Of a DNA stretch of 10,816 nt, positions 6,287 through 10,816 are shown piece by piece. The notes beneath the pieces are model-generated. The model had not been told where the DNA came from. It searched no databases and worked only from the letters and a program-made list of their open reading frames with translations. Within the stretch, counting starts at the first letter, position 1, and the number at the start of each line of letters is the position of its first letter. Made by a program: the position numbers and the translations under genes. The stretch comes from Spirochaetota bacterium (GTDB taxonomy: Bacteria; Spirochaetota; Spirochaetia; Treponematales; Treponemataceae): positions 1 to 10,816 of the forward strand of contig JAKJFV010000027.1 in NCBI GenBank assembly GCA_022704725.1. The letters are read 5' to 3'.

Positions 6287-7014
6287 TGAAAAAGATAGCT
6301 CTAGTACTTATTGTATTGTTAGGTACAGGTGTCTTAGCTGCACAACAGAATGGAAATTCAAGTTTAGCTGATCCTGATCCGACAGTTATTGGCGCCGATT
6401 CTGCAAAGCAGTCTCTGCGCGAAGTTTCCGTAGATCTTTTTGAGCGTGAAGGCGCATGGAATGTAAAAATGTCTTCTGATTACGGCATTATTTCAGGACG
6501 TTTGTTTCAGGGATCTCCTGCAGCAAAAGAAGAATTGGATGATATTAAAAATCAGCAGATTACCGATGATAATGTCCTCGGTGTAAAGGTTGAGTTTTTT
6601 AGAAGAGGAGTGAATTCTTTCTTTATAACAGCTGCCAGACCATTAGCCATTGAGGGTACTACAAAGACTGTATCAGTGTGGGTAGTTGGAAGAAATCAGG
6701 CACATACCTTAACATTGTTGGTTCAGGACTATTTTGGAAATAATTTTGAATTGTATATGGGGCAGCTTAACTTCTCCGGCTGGAAAAAACTAACCGTAGC
6801 AATTCCTCCTTCACCGGATGGAAGACGGGGTATAGTACAAACTAGTGCCTATCATGGTGACAAACCCGGTTTAAAAGTAATCGGATTCCGTGTCGATTGT
6901 GATCCGGAACTTGCCCGCGGTTCATATTACCTTTATTTTGATGATTTACGTGCTGTAACAGACTTATATGCAATGGAAAATCGTGATGAAGATGATATGG
7001 ATGACAACTGGTAA
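6286..7014 (+). CDS. Flagellar filament outer layer protein, FlaA-like (second of two)
   Basis: A paralogue of the preceding gene, with 242 residues. A signal peptide covers residues 1-19 (MKKIALVLIVLLGTGVLAA, cleavage before QQNGN). The mature protein shares the domain core: EGAWNVKMSSDYG (55-67), VSVWVVGRNQAHTLTLLVQD (129-148), LNFSGWKKLTVAIP (161-174) and YYLYFDDLRAVTD near the end. The last residues are a strongly acidic tail (ENRDEDDMDDNW) not seen in the first copy. The ATG overlaps the upstream stop (TAATG) and has GGGAGGA upstream, so the two are translationally coupled and probably made in fixed ratio. A terminator follows at 7061. Export to the periplasm and association with flagella are inferred from the family. 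Confidence 0.85.
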   Translation: MKKIALVLIVLLGTGVLAAQQNGNSSLADPDPTVIGADSAKQSLREVSVDLFEREGAWNVKMSSDYGIISGRLFQGSPAAKEELDDIKNQQITDDNVLGVKVEFFRRGVNSFFITAARPLAIEGTTKTVSVWVVGRNQAHTLTLLVQDYFGNNFELYMGQLNFSGWKKLTVAIPPSPDGRRGIVQTSAYHGDKPGLKVIGFRVDCDPELARGSYYLYFDDLRAVTDLYAMENRDEDDMDDNW

Positions 7015-7060
7015 GAAAATGTAGTTTCATCAGAATAACTTATTCGTATAGATGAATAGT

Positions 7061-7093
7061 AAAGGCTTCTGCAAATGCAGAGGTCTTTTTTTT
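7061..7093 (+). terminator. Intrinsic terminator after the flaA-like pair
   Basis: A 12-bp stem AAAGGCTTCTGC (7061-7072) with GCAGAGGTCTTT (7077-7088), two G-U pairs and a 4-nt AAAT loop, is followed by further T residues to 7093. It lies 47 nt after the second flaA-like stop. On the minus strand the stem is followed by a mixed sequence rather than a T-run, so it probably works in one direction only. Confidence 0.85.
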
Positions 7094-7112
7094 ATCTTAA
7101 GAGTTCAGTATG

Positions 7113-7823
7113 TTAATCTTTAGTATATAAGTCTTTAATCTTGTAATAATAGGATCTCGATTTTACTTCCACGCGTTCAATAAGTTCCATTTTGTTTAAA
7201 ACCCAAAGCATCTTGTGTGCATATTTCCCGACTTCTGTTTTTGCAAGATCTGATGCGCAAAAAGGGGAAGGAATTTCTTCGGGTAAAAGCATTATATAAT
7301 GCCGGGGTTTTGAAAAAGATTTTTTATCAATAATACTTTTGAGCTGTTTATTTGATTTAATCCAGGGTTTTAGTCTTCTTCTGGTTTTAGTCTCATTTTG
7401 CACTGGTTCTGCTGTAACTTGACGAATTTCTACCTGCTCAATGAGCAGAACTTCAAGTTTGAAATTTTTGTATAATAAAATAGGGTACACTCCCATTAAC
7501 TCATCAAAAAGCTCATACATGCTGTGCTTCTTCGGGCTTTTTCTTTTAGATAGACAGACACCGTCATCATTATAGCGTTCAATGTAATTTATGTAGACAA
7601 GAGGGTAGACGAGGCAGACCTTTCTCTTTTCCTGCAGCAGATTTGCAATTTTGCCGGTAAGTTTTGCTAAATTTCTTGTTTGAATTTCGATGATATTTCC
7701 ATCTTTAGTTTCAATGTCGCATATATATTTTCCAATTTTTTGTTCAATTTTACCATGCGCTTTTATTGCGTATCTATTTTTTAACTCATTATGAAGTGAT
7801 GTTTCATTATATGTATTGATCAT
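7113..7823 (-). CDS. Unrecognised protein, possible PD-(D/E)XK-like fold plus C-terminal winged helix
   Basis: From ATG 7823 the protein has 236 residues; I cannot name the family. The N-terminal part (1-65) looks like a small alpha/beta nuclease-type core: NETSLHNELK (6-15), KIEQKIGKYICDIETKDG (25-42), IIEIQTRNLAKL (44-55). The pattern Asp36...Glu46-x-Gln48 resembles the D...ExQ/ExK core of PD-(D/E)XK nucleases, but this is pattern reading only. A basic segment follows (RKSPKKHS, 94-101, and TKTRRRLKPWIKSNKQLKS, 145-163). Residues 185-230 (FCASDLAKTEVGKYAHKMLW then LNKMELIERV and YYYKIK) look like a winged helix-turn-helix, as found in DNA-binding proteins. The start is uncertain: a TTG at 7838 has AGGA at 6 nt, while the ATG fits a leaderless mRNA from the promoter at 7830-7858. 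The gene is divergent from mraZ and convergent with the flaA pair. Confidence 0.75.
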   Translation of the reverse strand: MINTYNETSLHNELKNRYAIKAHGKIEQKIGKYICDIETKDGNIIEIQTRNLAKLTGKIANLLQEKRKVCLVYPLVYINYIERYNDDGVCLSKRKSPKKHSMYELFDELMGVYPILLYKNFKLEVLLIEQVEIRQVTAEPVQNETKTRRRLKPWIKSNKQLKSIIDKKSFSKPRHYIMLLPEEIPSPFCASDLAKTEVGKYAHKMLWVLNKMELIERVEVKSRSYYYKIKDLYTKD

Positions 7824-7829
7824 AATAGT

Positions 7830-7858
7830 ACTATACAAACGTTATCCTAAAATGTAAA
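7830..7858 (-). promoter_or_regulatory. Predicted promoter giving a leaderless mRNA for the unrecognised gene
   Basis: On the minus strand the -35 is TTTACA (7858-7853) and the -10 is TATAGT (7835-7830), each 5 of 6, with a 17-nt spacer. The predicted start of transcription falls at or next to the A of ATG 7823. If so, the mRNA has no leader and the alternative TTG at 7838 is not transcribed. Confidence 0.45.
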
Positions 7859-7896
7859 GACGAATTCAGTTTTTCCTGTTTTATCTATATTTTTCA

Positions 7897-7924
7897 TTGA
7901 CTTTGGGAATTTATTGGTTAAAAT
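7897..7924 (+). promoter_or_regulatory. Predicted sigma-70 promoter of the mraZ (dcw) operon
   Basis: The -35 TTGACT (7897-7902) and -10 TAAAAT (7919-7924) are each 5 of 6, with a 16-nt spacer. Transcription would begin near 7931, directly at the first of four AGTGG repeats, giving a leader of about 38 nt. The promoter therefore lies immediately upstream of a likely MraZ operator. Confidence 0.55.
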
Positions 7925-7932
7925 GTATATTA

Positions 7933-7968
7933 AGTGGGAATAAGTGGTAAATAGTGGGTAATAGTGGT
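7933..7968 (+). promoter_or_regulatory. Four phased AGTGG repeats, likely MraZ operator
   Basis: AGTGG occurs at 7933, 7943, 7953 and 7963, an exact 10-bp period, and the sixth base alternates G, T, G, T. The block fills the space between the predicted transcription start and the mraZ ATG at 7969. MraZ is known to autoregulate by binding closely spaced direct repeats before its own gene: TGGG-type repeats with 10-bp period in E. coli, and GTG-containing repeats in mycoplasmas. The match in motif, spacing and position makes this the probable operator. No separate Shine-Dalgarno is visible, so bound MraZ would cover the initiation region as well. Confidence 0.8.
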
Positions 7969-8412
7969 ATGGAGTTGCTGACTGGTGAGTACCGCAATAC
8001 CTTGGATGAAAAAGGCCGAATTCTTTTTCCGTCAAGGCTGCGATCAGAATTAAAAGAAAATGTACTCATGGTTACGCAGGCTCTAGACGGCTGTTTATGG
8101 CTGTTTACACCTGAAGAATGGAAAAGCTTTTCATCAAAACTGATGGAGGCTGCCTCTCCTTTTAACAGTAATTCACGTTCTGTTTTACGCCGGTTAATTG
8201 CACCGGCTCAGGAAGTTGAATTCGATAAAGCTGGACGGCTTTCAATTCCCCAAAGTTTACGTGACTATGCTGGTCTTTCAAAGGAATGTATTATTTTAGG
8301 CATCAATAAATATATGGAATTATGGGATGCTGCAAAATATAAGACATATCTTGAACAGACAGAATCTTCTTTCCGTGAGGCAACAGAAGAGCTCAGCGGT
8401 CTTTGTTTTTAA
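7969..8412 (+). CDS. mraZ: Transcriptional regulator MraZ
   Basis: A 147-residue MraZ, which is a DNA-binding ring protein with two SpoVT/AbrB-like swapped-hairpin domains. Both signature repeats are visible: LDEKGRILFPSRLR (12-25) and FDKAGRLSIPQSLR (85-98), with the DxxxR DNA-contact pattern in each. It represses or tunes the dcw operon by binding repeats upstream of its own gene. The ATG at 7969 was chosen because the family begins (M)xLLTGEY. An in-frame GTG at 7954 lies inside the repeat block and would add five residues (GNSG-type) that are not family-like. It is the first gene of the division cluster and lies 12 nt before rsmH. Confidence 0.95.
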   Translation: MELLTGEYRNTLDEKGRILFPSRLRSELKENVLMVTQALDGCLWLFTPEEWKSFSSKLMEAASPFNSNSRSVLRRLIAPAQEVEFDKAGRLSIPQSLRDYAGLSKECIILGINKYMELWDAAKYKTYLEQTESSFREATEELSGLCF

Positions 8413-8424
8413 AGAGGGGTAATT

Positions 8425-9369
8425 TTGGAAATCGTTCATACACCGGTATTGTTGAATGAGACTCTTGATTTTTTAAGTCCAGAAGGCGAAAGTTTTGCTG
8501 CTTCGCCATTTATGGTCGATTCAACGCTTGGTGAGGGCGGGCATTCAAATGCATTTTTACAAAGGTTTCAAAATTTGCGTATAATCGGTTTGGACGCAGA
8601 CCAGAATATTCAGGCACGGGCAAAAGAAAGGCTCAGTGTCTACGGCACCCGGATGAATTTTCACTTGGGCTGGTTCAACGATTTTTATGCAAATTATCCA
8701 GATACATTACCAGGTCCGGATATTATTCTATTCGATCTGGGAATATCAGTTTTTCATTATGAAAAATCCGGAAGAGGTTTCTCTTTTAGATATGATGAGG
8801 AACTAGATATGAGACTGAGTCCTGATGCCGGGCAGAGTGCAAAAGACTTGGTTAATACGGCAAGTGAATTTGACCTTGCCGATATTATCTATAAATACGG
8901 TGAAGAACGGTACAGCCGGCGTATTGCAGCTTCAATAGTAGAAACACGAAAATCATCTGTCATAAATTCATCAAAAGAACTTGCAGAGATTATTTACAGG
9001 AGTGTTCCTTCTGCTTACAGGCATGGACGGATTCATCCTGCTACAAAATCATTTCAGGCAATAAGGATTGCTGTTAATGCTGAGCTTTCACGGCTTCCCC
9101 AGGCTCTTTCAGATGCTTTTGCGGTGTTAAAAAGCGGAGGAAAAATGGGTGTTATTACCTTTCATTCGCTTGAAGATAGAATTGTTAAATGTTTTTTCAG
9201 GGATTTGGCAAAAAGCTGTACTTGTCCCCCTGAAGTGCCGATATGTAAGTGCGGGGGAAAAAGCAGGGCTCAATTGCTTACTAGAAAGCCTGTTGAACCC
9301 GGGCAGAATGAAGTTGATGAAAATTCGCCGTCAAGAAGTGCTAAATTGAGGGTAATAAGAAAATTGTAG
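8425..9369 (+). CDS. rsmH: 16S rRNA (cytosine(1402)-N(4))-methyltransferase RsmH (TTG start)
   Basis: Formerly MraW. It methylates N4 of C1402 in 16S rRNA with S-adenosylmethionine, tuning decoding at the P site. The protein has 314 residues, normal for the family. Visible motifs are HTPVLLNETL (5-14), VDSTLGEGGHS (31-41) as the SAM-binding loop, IGLDADQNI (54-62), LFDLGISVFHYEKSGRGFSF (102-121), LDMRLSPDAGQSA (127-139), YGEERYSRRIA (158-168), RIHPATKSFQAIRIAVN (202-218) and GVITFHSLEDRIVK (242-255). A Cys cluster CTCPP...CKC lies at 265-276. The LGIS-VFHYE stretch departs from the common LGVSSxQLD. The TTG at 8425 follows AGGGG by 5 nt and gives the conserved MEIVHTPVLL start; the next ATG is about 30 residues inside. 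Confidence 0.96.
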   Translation: MEIVHTPVLLNETLDFLSPEGESFAASPFMVDSTLGEGGHSNAFLQRFQNLRIIGLDADQNIQARAKERLSVYGTRMNFHLGWFNDFYANYPDTLPGPDIILFDLGISVFHYEKSGRGFSFRYDEELDMRLSPDAGQSAKDLVNTASEFDLADIIYKYGEERYSRRIAASIVETRKSSVINSSKELAEIIYRSVPSAYRHGRIHPATKSFQAIRIAVNAELSRLPQALSDAFAVLKSGGKMGVITFHSLEDRIVKCFFRDLAKSCTCPPEVPICKCGGKSRAQLLTRKPVEPGQNEVDENSPSRSAKLRVIRKL

Positions 9370-9390
9370 ACAGATAAAAAGGGAGGAGAT

Positions 9391-9690
9391 ATGAGTTTTA
9401 AAGAAAAAGTAAAAGAAATTAGAAAAAATATGCCGCTTTACGCGCTTGCGCTTGCAATTCCTCTGCTGCTTTGCTTTGACAGCTTTCAGTCGCATCGTTA
9501 TTCAGATCTTCAAAAAGAAGTAAAAAAACTTGAATCTGTTGAATCCGCTTTAATTGAAAATAATAAAAACCTTGTTGCAGAAATTAGTCTATTAAGCAGT
9601 GCTGAAAGAATTGAGTCGTTTGCAATTAATGAGCTCGGCATGCGAAAGGCAGGCAGTGATGAAATTGTACGCGTCGAGGTAAAAAAATAA
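9391..9690 (+). CDS. ftsL: FtsL-like septal protein
   Basis: A 99-residue single-pass membrane protein with a cytoplasmic basic start (MSFKEKVKEIRKN), one membrane helix at about 15-30, and a periplasmic coiled coil at about 36-70 (LQKEVKKLESVESALIENN). The end has SAERIESFAINELGMRKA (70-87), which resembles the A..iE..A...lGM tail of FtsL. FtsL works with FtsB and FtsQ to activate septal peptidoglycan synthesis. The sequence family is poorly conserved, so the call rests on architecture and on the location between rsmH and murF. FtsB/DivIC is the alternative. GGGAGGAG lies a few nt upstream of ATG 9391. The stop overlaps or abuts murF. Confidence 0.85.
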   Translation: MSFKEKVKEIRKNMPLYALALAIPLLLCFDSFQSHRYSDLQKEVKKLESVESALIENNKNLVAEISLLSSAERIESFAINELGMRKAGSDEIVRVEVKK

Positions 9691-9719
9691 TGACAAAAAG
9701 AATAGAGGGAGAAAGTTTG

Positions 9720-10816
9720 ATGCAGCTCGAGGAAGTGCTTTCTGCCGTGGAAGGTACGCTTCTTTCTAAAGAATTCAATTCTGCAAACTTTCGTTTTACA
9801 TCGGTTGCTGCAGACAGCAGAAATTGCACAGAATCAAGTCTTTTCATTCCTCTTGTTGGATCGGTCGACGGACATGACTACATAGAAAAAGCTTTTGAAA
9901 ATGGTGCTAGAACTGTTCTTGTTAATGAGTTTTACGCAGGTTTTCATACAAATGAAATACGTTCTTTTAGCAGTAAAGGAATGTGCGTTATCAGTGTAAG
10001 CCACACCATGTATGCACTTCAAAATCTGGCTGCTGCGTATCTGGCGAGATTTACTTCTTTAAAAAAAATCGGGATAACCGGCTCAAGCGGCAAAACTACA
10101 ACAAAAGAGATTCTTGTATCGCTGCTTTCTCAAAGATATTCAGTTATTTGTAATCAGGGAAATTTTAACAGTGAGACAGGGCTGCCGTTATCAGTTTTTT
10201 CTGTTAGAGATTGTCATGAATACGGTGTGTTTGAAATGGGAATGAACCGGAAAGGTGAGATCGGCGAGCTCGCAGGTGTTCTTAAACCTCACTACGGAAT
10301 TATTACAAACATCGGTACTGCCCACATCGGTATTCTCGGCACAAAAGCGGCAATAGCTGAAGAAAAAAAACGAATTTTTTCATATTTTACACAAAATTCC
10401 TGTGCTGTCATTCCAAATAAGGATGAATATGCCGGTTTCCTTGGTAAAGATATAAAGGGTACGATTCTCACATATGGAGACTGTGCTGCTCTTGGAATAA
10501 CAAACGTTAAAGACGAGGGCTTATTTGGTACTTCTTTTGTTCTCGATCAACAAAAAATACTTTTCCCGTTACCCGGAAAGTATAATTTTCAAAATGCTTT
10601 AGCCGCCCTTACTGTGGCGCTGCAGGAAGATCTTACAACACAGGAAATAAAAAAAGGACTTGAATCTATTAAACCTTTGTTCGGCAGGAGCGAGATTTTA
10701 TCCGGTGAAATTACCATAATTCAGGATTGTTATAATGCTAATCCTGATTCTATGATCGCTGCATGTTCTTTTTTTGAATCACTGCAGTGGAACGGGAAAA
10801 AATGGTATGTTCTTGG
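9720..10816 (+). CDS. murF: UDP-N-acetylmuramoyl-tripeptide--D-alanyl-D-alanine ligase MurF (3' end outside window)
   Basis: A cytoplasmic Mur ligase that adds D-Ala-D-Ala to the UDP-MurNAc-tripeptide with ATP. About 365 residues are present and the frame is open to the last base. Visible are the N-terminal uridine-binding part (RFTSVAADSRN, then SLFIPLVGSVDGHDYIEKAF), the ATP loop GITGSSGKTTTKE (118-130, Lys125), GNFNSETGLPLS (147-158), EMGMNRKGEIGELA (172-185), then the TNIGTAHIGILG segment, NFQNALAALTVAL, and GRSEI followed by DCYNANPDSM (336-345). The ATP loop has Ser where most MurF proteins have Asn (TGSNGKT). The start at 9720 was chosen because GAGGGAG lies 8 nt upstream. An in-frame ATG at 9690 overlaps the ftsL stop (TAATG) and would add ten residues; it cannot be excluded. 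In many bacteria ftsI and murE would sit before murF; they are absent here. Confidence 0.95.
   Translation, partial: MQLEEVLSAVEGTLLSKEFNSANFRFTSVAADSRNCTESSLFIPLVGSVDGHDYIEKAFENGARTVLVNEFYAGFHTNEIRSFSSKGMCVISVSHTMYALQNLAAAYLARFTSLKKIGITGSSGKTTTKEILVSLLSQRYSVICNQGNFNSETGLPLSVFSVRDCHEYGVFEMGMNRKGEIGELAGVLKPHYGIITNIGTAHIGILGTKAAIAEEKKRIFSYFTQNSCAVIPNKDEYAGFLGKDIKGTILTYGDCAALGITNVKDEGLFGTSFVLDQQKILFPLPGKYNFQNALAALTVALQEDLTTQEIKKGLESIKPLFGRSEILSGEITIIQDCYNANPDSMIAACSFFESLQWNGKKWYVL

Noticed and set aside
7902..7920. Two further TGG-containing units (TTTGGGAAT and TATTGGTTA) upstream of the AGTGG block
   Set aside because: Their spacing is 11 bp, the GTGG core is missing and they fall in the promoter spacer; too degenerate to include in the operator.
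7933..7968. Short tandem repeat as a CRISPR or phase-variation tract
   Set aside because: The units are only 10 bp with no spacers, they are imperfect, and their position fits an MraZ operator.
9626..9847. Minus-strand frame across the ftsL-murF junction
   Set aside because: It is antisense to both genes and has no recognisable product.

Overview
The window looks like chromosomal core sequence from a spirochaete, most likely a Treponema species. The evidence is a pair of secreted FlaA-type flagellar sheath proteins beside a class II fructose-bisphosphate aldolase (an arrangement I recall from Treponema pallidum), a division cluster that runs mraZ-rsmH-ftsL-murF with no ftsI or murE between ftsL and murF, and AT-rich DNA with frequent TTG starts. 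The species cannot be fixed from this window.

Layout. (1) Bases 1-1032, plus strand: the 3' part of a GAF plus HD-GYP protein, a predicted cyclic-di-GMP phosphodiesterase. (2) Bases 1039-3454, minus strand: a tight operon infC-rpmI-rplT-(ZapB-like coiled-coil gene)-zapA-(YaiI/UPF0178 gene). It links translation initiation and ribosome assembly to Z-ring accessory proteins. A sigma-70-like promoter and a perfect 9-bp inverted repeat lie just upstream, and infC appears to start at TTG. (3) Bases 3545-4299, plus strand: an unrecognised multi-pass membrane protein whose N-terminus seems to be split between two frames. It ends at a strong bidirectional terminator shared with the next gene. (4) Bases 4385-7014: fba on the minus strand and two flaA-like genes on the plus strand, diverging from a short intergenic region with a promoter each way. 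The flaA-side promoter is a perfect TTGACA-17-TATAAT, and the pair ends at a terminator. (5) Bases 7113-7823, minus strand: an unrecognised protein with a possible PD-(D/E)XK-like N-terminal core and a winged-helix-like C-terminus. Its best promoter predicts a leaderless mRNA. (6) Bases 7897-10816, plus strand: the start of the dcw (division and cell wall) cluster, mraZ-rsmH-ftsL-murF, with murF cut by the window end. Four AGTGG repeats at an exact 10-bp period lie between the mraZ promoter and its start codon and look like the MraZ operator.

Most of the window is ordinary housekeeping sequence. The points most worth a second look are the phased MraZ-type repeats, the unrecognised nuclease-like gene divergent from the dcw cluster, the split membrane-protein gene, and the infC leader. 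I found no CRISPR array, tRNA, rRNA, insertion sequence or prophage. No gene-free stretch exceeds about 175 bases.
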